A DNA stretch of 64,000 nucleotides, taken from the NCBI RefSeq assembly GCF_003010935.1, contig NZ_PGGN01000002.1, positions 310,001 through 374,000 on the forward strand, written 5' to 3'. Below, piece by piece: positions 16,535 through 24,017 of this stretch (position 1 is the first letter of the stretch; every line of letters begins with the position of its first letter). Source of the DNA: Phyllobacterium endophyticum. GTDB taxonomy: Bacteria; Pseudomonadota; Alphaproteobacteria; Rhizobiales; Rhizobiaceae. A model generated the notes under the pieces. That model made no database searches. It saw nothing but the letters and a program-made list of their open reading frames with translations, and was not told the origin of the DNA. The position numbers and the translations under genes are program-made.

Positions 16535-17221
16535 CTAGTTCAGGGGCAAATCGTTGATGATTCTCCGGACCAGCATAATTATCTCTACTGTAGTTCCTTC
16601 ATCAGCATGCATATCACGCGTTATGACAATAGGCTTATGTTTTGGATTGGTCGATCGAGGGTGAAATTCTGTGCGGTCTGCATATATTTCAACCTGTTTG
16701 ACTGACCATTCGCGGGTGTGGCCGCCATCGCGGGTGCGCTGCACGACAACTATCATTCCGTCTCGCAACGTCGCTTCGTGGGCGACGTCCTCATACGCCA
16801 CGCCGACGGCTCGGTCGCCCGGAAAGATCGGCCGCGGCTTGAGGGCATTCATGGAATCTCCTTCAACGTCAAACGCCATCTGCCGCGCACCTGGAAAACG
16901 ATCGTCGGGCGGAAGGGACATAAACACTTGCTCTGATTGGTCGAACTCATCAACCTCACGGAAGGATCCTGCTTCTGTTTTCCCGACGACGGGCACTGGC
17001 ACGAGCCCGCCGATAGAGGGCCTGATTTCAGGTGAGGGTGCTTGCACACCGAAGTAGGTAGCAGCAGCGGCGACCTCATGTGACTTGAGCTGGCGCTTGC
17101 CCTTTACAACTTTGTTAATGGCGGACGGATGCAACCCAAGACTTTCGGCAAGGCCTGTTTGAGTTTTCCCGGGCTGTTCAAGATTTTCAACAACCCACTT
17201 TATGTACGGATCTTCAATCAT
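16535..17221 (-). CDS. LexA/CI-type phage repressor (S24 peptidase)
   Basis: A 228-residue protein from the ATG at 17221. The N-terminal helix-turn-helix (residues 16-45, TQTGLAESLGLHPSAINKVV) is followed by a linker with an Ala84-Gly85 cleavage site. The S24 peptidase domain has Ser123 in GDSM and Lys175 in WSVKQVE. It should bind the TTGTGC-N7-GCACAA operators, keep the phage dormant and self-cleave after RecA activation. The first operator touches its start codon, consistent with autoregulation. Confidence 0.9.
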   Translation of the reverse strand: MIEDPYIKWVVENLEQPGKTQTGLAESLGLHPSAINKVVKGKRQLKSHEVAAAATYFGVQAPSPEIRPSIGGLVPVPVVGKTEAGSFREVDEFDQSEQVFMSLPPDDRFPGARQMAFDVEGDSMNALKPRPIFPGDRAVGVAYEDVAHEATLRDGMIVVVQRTRDGGHTREWSVKQVEIYADRTEFHPRSTNPKHKPIVITRDMHADEGTTVEIIMLVRRIINDLPLN

Positions 17222-17306
17222 ATGTGATTTTCGCACAACGGAAATTTGCCGTCTTGTGCGAAGATCGCATAATTCCTGTTGCAATGTTTGTGCGATTATA
17301 GCACAA
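17222..17306. promoter_or_regulatory. Three operators between repressor and Cro-like gene
   Basis: Sites: ATGTGATTTTCGCACAA (17222-17238), TTGTGCGAAGATCGCATAA (17254-17272) and TTGTGCGATTATAGCACAA (17288-17306). Centres are about 33 bases apart. This is a lambda-like right operator region with three sites, controlling the repressor (leftward) and the early right operon. Confidence 0.75.
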
Positions 17307-17313
17307 TGCTGCC

Positions 17314-17556
17314 ATGACATACGCACTTGAACCTGCTTCCAGCATAATTTCACGTCTTGGCGGATTAAGCGTCGTCCAATCAGTGACGGGTGCTAGTCGC
17401 ACCCGAGTGTATCGATGGACACAACCAAAGGAAAAAGGCGGTACCGGTGGAATTATCCCCCTGAGCCACGCTCCGAAACTGCTGTCGTACGCGAGAGAAA
17501 GCGGCGTTGCGTTGAGTGCAAATGACTTTCTCCCAGTCGAGGAGAACGCAATATGA
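17314..17556 (+). CDS. Cro-like DNA-binding protein
   Basis: An 80-residue protein with an HTH region (SIISRLGGLSVVQSVTGASR then VYRWTQPKEKGGTGG) as in Cro/YdaS-like and carph-isopro proteins. It is the first gene rightward of the three operators and divergent from the repressor. Predicted to counter the repressor in the lytic switch. It overlaps the DUF2312 gene by four bases. Confidence 0.8.
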   Translation: MTYALEPASSIISRLGGLSVVQSVTGASRTRVYRWTQPKEKGGTGGIIPLSHAPKLLSYARESGVALSANDFLPVEENAI

Positions 17557-18530
17557 GTGCCGAAGCTGAAATCAAACAGTTCATTGATCGCATTCTTCGC
17601 CTCAAGGAAGAGCAGGACACGCTCGGCGAAGACATTCGCGAAGTCTATGCCGAGGCGAAGGGCATGGGCTACGACAAGACCGTGCTCGGCAATGTGGTTT
17701 CGCACCTGCGCAAGGTCGAGAAGCTTGGGCGTGACACACTCAACGAGCGCGAGGCCATCTTCGATCTGTACCTGACTGCCTACGAAACTGGAGGTCGGGC
17801 GCCCGCGTCTGCGCGTACACGAGAAAACGTTGAAGAATTTCCCGCCAATGCAAGGCTTGTCGCCACTGTTGCGAACGCTGTCCAGACTGAGGCCGGTCGC
17901 GCCGCTCTGATCGCAGCTGTCGACATCATGATTGAGCGCGAAGAGCAGATAGACCCGGATACGGGTGAAATCCTCGACGATACAGGCGAGGAACACGAGA
18001 CCCCAAGCAGTGTCGTGGAAGCGGATGCTGCCAACGCAGGAGGCGACGATGTAGACAGCTGCGCACTGCGCACCAGCAGCGCCGTGGAAGCCGGCGCAAC
18101 CAATTCGCCGGAAACGGCAAACGAGATGGACGATGACGCAATCGCTGCAGTGAAGGGTCAATCCCGACTGGCGAACGTCGCTGACGTTGAACCGTTGTCG
18201 TCCAGCCAGACCAACCCTGACTCGCGTACCTTGAGTGCTGCCGACGGCCAGCGCAGTATACCAAGCTCTTCTCCCGCGAGCGTAAAAAGCGATGGACTCC
18301 CATCCATCGTCGGTCAGGGCCGCGCGAGCGGTGTTATCCATACGGGTTCGAAAGAAGAGCAAGCCGTCAATCAATTCGATCCACCGGCATTCCTGATCAA
18401 GGATGAGCCGGCAAAAACGATCCGCGACTATCGCCCTCGTTGTCAGAAGCCTGATGCCTGTGGCGCGTCCGGGCTCAAGCATTGTTATTCCTGTGCGAAG
18501 TTGATGGCAGTCGAGAGCGAGGTCGCATAA
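17553..18530 (+). CDS. DUF2312 (GapR-like) protein with long C-terminal extension
   Basis: A 325-residue protein. Residues 1-80 (EIKQFIDRILRLKEEQDTLG, AKGMGYDKTVLGNVVSHLRK) are the DUF2312 domain, known from GapR, a nucleoid protein of alphaproteobacteria that binds overtwisted AT-rich DNA. GapR is under 100 residues; here about 240 extra residues follow. These are a disordered acidic middle and a cysteine end, C297-x5-C303-x7-C311-x2-C314, that could bind zinc. A role in phage replication or transcription is inferred. Confidence 0.8.
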   Translation: MSAEAEIKQFIDRILRLKEEQDTLGEDIREVYAEAKGMGYDKTVLGNVVSHLRKVEKLGRDTLNEREAIFDLYLTAYETGGRAPASARTRENVEEFPANARLVATVANAVQTEAGRAALIAAVDIMIEREEQIDPDTGEILDDTGEEHETPSSVVEADAANAGGDDVDSCALRTSSAVEAGATNSPETANEMDDDAIAAVKGQSRLANVADVEPLSSSQTNPDSRTLSAADGQRSIPSSSPASVKSDGLPSIVGQGRASGVIHTGSKEEQAVNQFDPPAFLIKDEPAKTIRDYRPRCQKPDACGASGLKHCYSCAKLMAVESEVA

Positions 18531-18976
18531 TGGACCGCGCCTCATTTGACCTGTTGTTCCGTCCTGAAATTCTCGTTGTCGTGTCCCGCCAGGCTGCATC
18601 CCTTGCGCCGGTTGCCCGCACGCACAACACGCCGAACAATCTGATTGCTCGCCACGTCCTCCCGGCTTTGAGCAAAATCGGCCACAGAGGGTGCGACATC
18701 CTCTGTGGCCTTTTTCCTCGCCTTTACACCGGACAGGATTGTGCGGGCGAGATCTCCTATCGAATTCCAGTCATCAACCGTGTGATCCCCATCGCTCTGG
18801 TTACTGCTGGTCTGTGTGTCTTTGTTCGTCGTCTCCTTCGGCTGATCCGTCATGTGTTCAACCATATGATCGGAGTCACCCAAAGTGTCGGAAACATTGA
18901 CCAAAACACCGGAAAATCAATCCGGGAATCTGGAAATCTCACCCAAATTGGAGTCGGAGGGACCAGCCATGTCTGA
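18530..18976 (+). CDS. Doubtful ORF crossing a terminator
   Basis: A 148-residue ORF whose ATG overlaps the DUF2312 stop (TAATG). It crosses a strong terminator hairpin, and its composition is odd. An antisense ORF (18853 down to 18542) is hydrophilic and equally possible. I list this one only because of the coupled start; neither ORF resembles a known family. Confidence 0.25.
   Translation: MDRASFDLLFRPEILVVVSRQAASLAPVARTHNTPNNLIARHVLPALSKIGHRGCDILCGLFPRLYTGQDCAGEISYRIPVINRVIPIALVTAGLCVFVRRLLRLIRHVFNHMIGVTQSVGNIDQNTGKSIRESGNLTQIGVGGTSHV
18680..18715 (+). terminator. Strong Rho-independent terminator in the early right operon
   Basis: An 11-base perfect stem GGCCACAGAGG / CCTCTGTGGCC with a 9-base loop is followed directly by TTTTT. 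It lies 150 bases after the DUF2312 stop and before the next clear gene. Transcription of the rest of the operon would need read-through, antitermination or a new promoter. Confidence 0.8.
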
Positions 18977-19283
18977 CGCTGATCTTGCCGCCAACCTGCT
19001 TGATGACGTCATCGGTCACCGCGGTGTCCGTGAGCCTGTCAAGAGCATGTTGGATCGTGCGTATCGTGCCTTGAGTAAACGCAATGACGAATGGACGCGC
19101 CGCCGTGTCCGCTCAATTTTCAACAAAGAAGCAACGCGTATCGACCATCACGAGATCGAAGAGATGCGCGCTGTCATCCGAGCGAGGGAAGCCCATGCAG
19201 CATACAAATCTCAGACCGCCCGTGTTGCTGCGATGGCTGTCAACTCAGCGCCGTCTGAAACTCGCGGCCTCTATCCGAGATAG
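18969..19283 (+). CDS. Phage early protein, unknown
   Basis: A 104-residue basic protein from the ATG at 18969, preceded by GGAGGGA. It begins MSDADLAANLLDDVIGHRGV and contains a basic helix (NDEWTRRRVRSIFNKEATR). Possibly DNA-binding, but not a family I recognise. An upstream in-frame start at 18885 would add an unconserved-looking segment. Confidence 0.6.
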   Translation: MSDADLAANLLDDVIGHRGVREPVKSMLDRAYRALSKRNDEWTRRRVRSIFNKEATRIDHHEIEEMRAVIRAREAHAAYKSQTARVAAMAVNSAPSETRGLYPR

Positions 19284-19338
19284 GGCCGCCACTCTCGCCG
19301 AGTGGATCGCCCCCGAATTAAAGGCAGGTGAACAATGA
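19195..19338 (+). CDS. Small basic phage protein
   Basis: A 47-residue ORF with GAGGGAAG in front of its ATG. It overlaps the end of the previous gene by 89 bases and the next start as ATGA. Arginine-rich helix LRWLSTQRRLKLAASIRDRA. The strong ribosome site and the coupling support translation; function unknown. Confidence 0.5.
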   Translation: MQHTNLRPPVLLRWLSTQRRLKLAASIRDRAATLAEWIAPELKAGEQ

Positions 19339-20264
19339 ACGCCGCATTCGAGCTAACAACTGACATTGAGAGACCAGCGAGTGGCCAGCCAAAGGTTCGC
19401 CGCGGTGGCTGGTCTTGGGGCTTGGTTGAAGGAGCTAAACTGCGCGTTCTATCAATGGGAGCGGGGGTACAGTCAACCACCTTGGCGCTAATGGCTATTC
19501 ACGGAGAGATTGGTCCACTTCCGGATTGCATGATCTTTGCAAATCCCGGTGCGGAAACTCCGGCGACACTAAGGCACTTAGACTGGTTAGAGGGCGAGGT
19601 GATCAAACGCACCAACGGGCGGATGCGAACCGAACGTGTCTCGAACGGCTCCATAACGGAGACAATCGAACGGCGGGCACGAGGTCAATCAGGCGTTAGG
19701 AAAGACGGCGGATCAAACCGTTTCGTGTCTGCGCCCTTCTTTACTGCGAACGGTGGCATGGGGCGCCGCCAGTGCACAAGAGAGTTCAAGGTTGAACCAC
19801 TTACCAAGATGCAGCGCCAATTGATGGGTTACACGCCGAGACAACGTATTCCGGCCGGGAGCTGTGAAGTCTGGATCGGCATATCGACTGATGAGGTAGT
19901 AAGGGCAGGGGCAGCGTTCGATCGTTGGGCGGTCAATCGGTATCCCCTTCTCGAGATGCGGATGAGCCGCAACGATTGCGAACAATGGCTTCGTAAGAAT
20001 AGCTACACGGTACCGCCAAAGTCAGCGTGCGTCTTCTGCCCTTATCGCTCTGACCATGAATGGCGCTGGCTTAAAGAGAACGATCCTGATGCTTTTGCCG
20101 AGGCCATAAGGATCGACGCATTAATCCGTGACACACCCGGAATGATCCATGCTGAATATCTCCACCGGAGTTTGAAGCCGCTTAGCCATGTCGATCTTTC
20201 GACTGCTGAGGACAGAGGCCAAAGCAACATGCTCATGGTGTGCGAAGCGGGGTGCGGGCTATGA
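19335..20264 (+). CDS. PP-loop enzyme, PAPS reductase/DndC-like
   Basis: A 309-residue protein of the phage phosphoadenosine-phosphosulfate-reductase-like family. The PP-loop is SMGAGVQSTTL (residues 40-50), with FANPGAET following. Cysteines at 147 (RRQCTREF) and 232/235 (CVFCPYR) sit where thiol-transfer or metal-binding residues are expected. Relatives activate a substrate by adenylation and then transfer sulfur (PAPS reductase, DndC, tRNA thiolases). The phage substrate is unknown. Its position 2.1 kb before a DpdA gene in one operon suggests nucleic-acid modification. Confidence 0.8.
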   Translation: MNAAFELTTDIERPASGQPKVRRGGWSWGLVEGAKLRVLSMGAGVQSTTLALMAIHGEIGPLPDCMIFANPGAETPATLRHLDWLEGEVIKRTNGRMRTERVSNGSITETIERRARGQSGVRKDGGSNRFVSAPFFTANGGMGRRQCTREFKVEPLTKMQRQLMGYTPRQRIPAGSCEVWIGISTDEVVRAGAAFDRWAVNRYPLLEMRMSRNDCEQWLRKNSYTVPPKSACVFCPYRSDHEWRWLKENDPDAFAEAIRIDALIRDTPGMIHAEYLHRSLKPLSHVDLSTAEDRGQSNMLMVCEAGCGL

Positions 20265-20477
20265 CCAGTATTGACCTCATAGCACGTCAATCAGCGCTTC
20301 TCTCTTTCGTCCGGAAGTTTGAACAGGGTCACGGCTCCACGCCATCCTATGCCGAAATGAAGGAAGCCTTGATCGGCAAGCGGCATTCATCGCCTCGTCT
20401 GCGGTTTGGAAGAGCGGGGGTATATTTCTCGCATCCCTGGCCGGGCTCGCTGCCTAAAGCTCTTGGTGGCAGCATGA
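20261..20477 (+). pseudogene. LexA-type winged-helix protein, frameshifted
   Basis: From the ATG at 20261 (overlapping the previous stop) the frame reads like a LexA N-terminal domain: ARQSALLSFVRKFEQGHGST, then PSYAEMKEAL. The match then breaks off and continues in another frame: [20 protein letters not shown], then [11 protein letters not shown], ending at TGA 20475-20477. One extra base near 20370 explains both halves. Intact, it would be a 70-residue LexA-type DNA-binding domain without peptidase. It may be a true mutation, a programmed shift or a sequence error. Confidence 0.7.
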
Positions 20478-20497
20478 ACAACTGCGCCCTACCGAGA

Positions 20498-21313
20498 TCA
20501 GCTCTTCTTGTCAATCGCAAGCATGGCCGTTGCGAGTTTGATGTTGAAGTCGAAGCCATCAGCCCCGGAATGCACGCGCCTGTGGCAGTTTGGGCAAAGG
20601 GCTATCACGTGCCGCGGATCGTCCGGGCCGCCATCTGTCATCCTGCGAATGTGATGTGGCTCGAGGTAAGGAACCCCATTCGACCGCAAGAACGGGGCAG
20701 GGCCTTTGCATCCCTCGCAGGTGCCTTTTGCTCGCGCGACTACGTAATCACGGACGTGCCGGCTGCGTTCGAATACGGTCGTCGTTGTTTTCGTCTTGCC
20801 TGGACTTTCCTTGGCGGCGGCAATTGCCTTTTTTCGAAGCTCCTCAAGTTCGACCGCAGCAGCTTTAGCGGTGGGCGGTTCTTCCTCCACTACCTCGACA
20901 ACACTGGCAATCGGCCTCAACTCGAACACCATAGCGTCGCGAAGATTTTTTTCCCGATCGGGAGCGCGTTCGATGTGATGGGATTCGTAGACGAATTCGT
21001 CTTCAAATCGCAAGCCAGCTTTGGTTTTGGTAAAAAGAAGCAGGCTTTTACCCTCGATCGAATGTTCAGCAATTGCCTTGTTGCCGGCTCTCATCGACAT
21101 GTCGCCAACCTGACCTTCTCCGAAGTATTCAAATACCCCTTCGGGTTGCCAACGATCGGCGTATCCGTGTTCTGCCCCTTCTTCGCCGGTAATGATGACA
21201 ACCAAGGAATGCAACGCGGGCGTGATGATGCCGCCCTGCTGTTGACCGCCAAAACGCGCATGAATGTCTTTGCGCCGATTGTAAATCCGACCGCGCTCAA
21301 AGCCCCAACTCAT
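20498..21313 (-). CDS. SRA-like/HNH nuclease, putative modification-dependent restriction enzyme
   Basis: A 271-residue protein antisense to the early right operon. The N-terminal part (GRIYNRRKDIHARFGGQQQG, GVFEYFGEGQVGDM, GNKAI) resembles the SRA-like domain of McrA/ScoMcrA-type enzymes, which read modified bases. A charged linker (150-180) leads to an HNH domain with Cys199/Cys202, His220-His221, Cys240/Cys243 and His244. Such enzymes cut DNA bearing modified cytosine or phosphorothioate. Antisense placement suggests its own promoter and expression in the lysogen, perhaps against rival phages. The domain call is by pattern only. Confidence 0.7.
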   Translation of the reverse strand: MSWGFERGRIYNRRKDIHARFGGQQQGGIITPALHSLVVIITGEEGAEHGYADRWQPEGVFEYFGEGQVGDMSMRAGNKAIAEHSIEGKSLLLFTKTKAGLRFEDEFVYESHHIERAPDREKNLRDAMVFELRPIASVVEVVEEEPPTAKAAAVELEELRKKAIAAAKESPGKTKTTTTVFERSRHVRDYVVARAKGTCEGCKGPAPFLRSNGVPYLEPHHIRRMTDGGPDDPRHVIALCPNCHRRVHSGADGFDFNIKLATAMLAIDKKS

Positions 21314-21387
21314 AGATTTCCCCCAGACGTATTTGCCCCGCACGGACAATTCCATTTCGCCGGAGATTTATCAATGGGAGAGGCGGC

Positions 21388-21504
21388 GTGAACGACAACC
21401 ACAATGACACTGTCAGTCCTTTAAGCGTCGTGCTCGGCATTTGCCTGGCACTCTTTGCCATCGCTTGGATGATTGTCCCTCTGTTCTTTATCGGAGGGAT
21501 CTGA
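21388..21504 (+). CDS. 38-residue membrane protein
   Basis: A GTG-started ORF with GGGAGAGG just upstream. After a polar start (MNDNHNDTVSP) it is one hydrophobic helix ending FFIGGI. Its TGA overlaps the methyltransferase ATG. Small single-helix protein of unknown role. Confidence 0.55.
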   Translation: MNDNHNDTVSPLSVVLGICLALFAIAWMIVPLFFIGGI

Positions 21505-22199
21505 TGAGCAAGGCAGCACCATCAGCTCGCGGCCTGTTTCGCGCGACCGGCAAGAAGTCAAAGCCAGTTGTTCAGCGCCAGCTCGACGGCAGTTATGAGC
21601 GCGTCGACAACCTGGAACGTGAGAAGGATGATTTCTATCCCACACCGCCCGAACCGACCCGCGCACTGCTACATGCCGAGATCGGTCGCCTCCGCGACTT
21701 CCGCAGCATTGCTGAACCGGCAGCAGGCGACGGCGCCATGGTTCGCGAGATGGAAGCGCTCGGGCTCAACGTCTTCGCCTCCGACATGATCGACCGAGGC
21801 TGTGGTGCCGTTATAAAGAACTTTTATGACTTCACCCACGAGACATTCCCTTCCTACGCCATCGTGACCAACCCGCCTTTTAGTGAATGCGGATGGGGAA
21901 ATGGCAAGGCGCGCTGGCTCAAACATGCGCTCGAAACCCTGCAAGTCGAATACATGGCGCTGCTGATGAATTGGGGATGGCCGGGCGCCGGCGGGATGAA
22001 GCACTTCTACGCCGCTCATCCACCAGCGCGCGTCTACCTTATGCGCTGGAAGATCGATTTCACAGGGCAGGGCGCTCCGCCAATGCTCAATGCCTGGTTC
22101 GTCTGGGACACAAAGCACCATGGCGAGACAGTTCTCCGCATGCTCGATCGCAAGTCAGATGCGAGGCAGTCCACGCTATTTTCGGAGGCCGCGGAATGA
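21504..22199 (+). CDS. N6-adenine DNA methyltransferase-like protein
   Basis: A 231-residue protein from the ATG at 21504. Motif I of the SAM site appears as EPAAGDGAMV and the catalytic motif IV as NPPF (IVTNPPFSE), preceded by FYPTPPEPTRALL as in phage adenine methyltransferases. It should methylate DNA adenine or an analogue. It stands in the modification cluster between the SRA-HNH gene and dpdA; no cognate restriction subunit is present. Confidence 0.82.
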   Translation: MSKAAPSARGLFRATGKKSKPVVQRQLDGSYERVDNLEREKDDFYPTPPEPTRALLHAEIGRLRDFRSIAEPAAGDGAMVREMEALGLNVFASDMIDRGCGAVIKNFYDFTHETFPSYAIVTNPPFSECGWGNGKARWLKHALETLQVEYMALLMNWGWPGAGGMKHFYAAHPPARVYLMRWKIDFTGQGAPPMLNAWFVWDTKHHGETVLRMLDRKSDARQSTLFSEAAE

Positions 22200-22402
22200 C
22201 CTCCAGGATCCCCAATCAAGAGATGGCGGAGGAACTGAACAAGCTCGTCATTGGAAAAGCAACCTGGCTTCAGGACTTCTCGGAAGGCAGGCGCAAGCGG
22301 CCAGATCATGAAATCGAGGCACGTTGGCGCGAACTTACTGTCCTGCAACAAGCGGTGTCTGATTATAGCGCCGCCGCCGCGCGCGAGCGAGGTGCGGCGT
22401 GA
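22196..22402 (+). CDS. Small phage protein, unknown
   Basis: A 68-residue helical protein (MTSRIPNQEMAEELNKLVIG start) coupled by ATGA overlaps to the methyltransferase upstream and the dpdA-like gene downstream. Not recognised; the tight coupling suggests it belongs to the same function. Confidence 0.6.
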   Translation: MTSRIPNQEMAEELNKLVIGKATWLQDFSEGRRKRPDHEIEARWRELTVLQQAVSDYSAAAARERGAA

Positions 22403-23190
22403 GCGTGCGTTTTTATGTGGGCCTTCACCAACCTGGTGATGCCGAAAACTTCAATCGTGCCTGTATCAGCGTGCGTCGCCTCAAGGGGCGCAAGAAACCT
22501 GTCGATTGCGCCGATGTGTTGGTGGACAGCGGTGCCTTTACCGAGATCAACCTTCATGGCGGTTATCGGTCAAGTGTCGAGGAATATGCGAACGAGCTTC
22601 GACGCCTTCATTCCGCAGGCGTCATCAACATAGCAGCCGCTGTTGCACAAGATTATATGTGCGAGCCAGTCATGCTTGTGAAAACTGGTCTAACGATTGA
22701 GGACCATCAGCGTCTAACAATAAAGCGCTATGACGCCCTTGTGGCGGAGCTTGAGCGCTTATTCGGCGGATCGATTCCCTTCCACGTCATGCCGGTGCTG
22801 CAAGGCTTTGCGCCGCAAGACTACGCCAACCACGTTCGCATGTATGGCGATCGGCTCAAGCCGGGAATGTGGGTAGGCGTTGGCTCTGTTTGCAAACGCA
22901 ACGGCATACCGGAGAAGATCATAGAGGTTCTTTTCGCAATTCATGCCGTTCGTCCGGACTTGAGGCTCCACGGATTCGGGATAAAACAAACGTCACTTCT
23001 CCATCCCGGCGTCCGCGCGATGCTCTACAGCGCAGACAGCATGGCTTGGTCGTTTGCCGCTCGTAAGCAGGGCAGGGACGGCAACTCATGGAAAGAGGCT
23101 AAGGCCTTTGCCGATCGCGTCCAGGGCGCTGCTTCTCGTGCCTTTGAGGCATGGCAGCTTCCTCTCCCTCTGTGGAGGGTTGCAGCATGA
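22399..23190 (+). CDS. dpdA: DpdA-family 7-deazaguanine DNA transglycosylase
   Basis: A 263-residue protein of the phage DpdA family, related to tRNA-guanine transglycosylase. Landmarks: VDSGAFTEI (Asp43), QDYMCEP (84-90), MPVLQGF (131-137), WVGVGSVCKRNG (158-169), HGFGIKQ (191-197) and SADSMAWS (211-218, Asp213 as likely second acid). DpdA proteins exchange guanine in DNA for a 7-deazaguanine such as preQ0, which protects phage DNA from restriction. No queC/D/E/folE genes are seen in the window, so precursor must come from the host. Confidence 0.85.
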   Translation: MSVRFYVGLHQPGDAENFNRACISVRRLKGRKKPVDCADVLVDSGAFTEINLHGGYRSSVEEYANELRRLHSAGVINIAAAVAQDYMCEPVMLVKTGLTIEDHQRLTIKRYDALVAELERLFGGSIPFHVMPVLQGFAPQDYANHVRMYGDRLKPGMWVGVGSVCKRNGIPEKIIEVLFAIHAVRPDLRLHGFGIKQTSLLHPGVRAMLYSADSMAWSFAARKQGRDGNSWKEAKAFADRVQGAASRAFEAWQLPLPLWRVAA

Positions 23191-23789
23191 GTGAGCGACC
23201 ATTCATGCAGCTTTACGTCTCTGACTTTATCGGAGACACGCTGCACCTCAGCACGGAGCAAATTGGTGCCTACATGCTCTTGCTTATGGCCATGTGGAAC
23301 GCCGACGGATCATTGCCAAACGATGATGCCAAGCTCGCTCGTGTTGTCCGCATGTCCGTCAAAAAGTGGCGCTCCATCAGCGATGATCTCCTGTCATTTT
23401 TCGTCATTTCAGATGAGACGATCAGGCACAATCGTCTGACAAAAGAGCTTCAAAAAAGCACGAGTAAAAGTCAATCGAGGGCTACCGCCGGGGCAAAGGG
23501 TGGCGAGGCTAAGGCTTTGAAAGATAAGGATGCACGTGTGGCAAATGCTACCGGTTTGCCACAGCATCTTCCAGATACCAGAGACCATATAGAAAAACTT
23601 GACAGTTTTTCAGAGCGCGCAAGCGCGCGAAAACCGAATGGATTTGTCCATCTTCGGAAATCAACAGATGCAGCACGTTCACTCATTCAGGAGCTCAAGG
23701 AAAATGAACAACTCGGAGAAGATCGAGGCGACAAAGTCATTGACCAAACTGTTCGGGAGTTTCCCGCAATCGCCCATGTCCGATCCTGA
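23187..23789 (+). CDS. DUF1376 phage replication protein
   Basis: A 200-residue protein. The N-terminal 90 residues (MQLYVSDFIGDTLHLSTEQI, GAYMLLLMAMWNADGSLPND) are the DUF1376 domain found next to phage helicase-loader and replication genes, a winged-helix, initiator-like module. The rest is basic and low-complexity (SRATAGAKGGEAKALKDKDA). It likely helps start phage DNA replication. It is coupled to dpdA by ATGA. Confidence 0.8.
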   Translation: MSERPFMQLYVSDFIGDTLHLSTEQIGAYMLLLMAMWNADGSLPNDDAKLARVVRMSVKKWRSISDDLLSFFVISDETIRHNRLTKELQKSTSKSQSRATAGAKGGEAKALKDKDARVANATGLPQHLPDTRDHIEKLDSFSERASARKPNGFVHLRKSTDAARSLIQELKENEQLGEDRGDKVIDQTVREFPAIAHVRS

Positions 23790-24006
23790 TCTTCAGCTTC
23801 GCGCCTACCTCGACGCGGTTGAGGACTTCGAGTGTATCGACGTGCTGGCAGCCATAGAGCGGTTTCGTCAAGGCGAGGTCAAGGAGGTCAACAAGGCCTA
23901 TTGCCCGTCGACTGCGCAGCTCTGCGACGAAGTCCGCTACCGGAAGAAAATGCGGGAAATCATGGCCCGCGCCGGCGTGAAACCGGGGCAGGTGGTTATT
24001 CAGTAG
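23704..24006 (+). CDS. Phage replication-associated protein, unknown
   Basis: A 100-residue protein (ATG at 23704 preceded by AAGGAAA) that overlaps the DUF1376 gene by 86 bases. The stretch AYLDAVEDFECIDVLAAIER and FRQGEVKEVNKAYCPSTAQL resemble the small proteins with loader-like helices that follow DUF1376 genes. Probable partner of the replication protein. Confidence 0.6.
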   Translation: MNNSEKIEATKSLTKLFGSFPQSPMSDPDLQLRAYLDAVEDFECIDVLAAIERFRQGEVKEVNKAYCPSTAQLCDEVRYRKKMREIMARAGVKPGQVVIQ

Positions 24007-24017
24007 GAGTATGCGTG

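Noticed and set aside
17214..18599. Minus-strand ORF of 461 residues
   Set aside because: It is the reverse of the Cro-like and DUF2312 genes and runs through the operator region.
18542..18853. Minus-strand hydrophilic ORF opposite the early operon
   Set aside because: It could be real but has a poor ribosome site and spans the terminator at 18680; it competes with an equally weak plus-strand ORF, so it was not called.
20478..21391. Plus-strand continuation of the long ORF through 21391
   Set aside because: It lies opposite the well-supported SRA-HNH gene and its sequence has no protein character; only the first part (20261-20477) belongs to a gene, in two frames.
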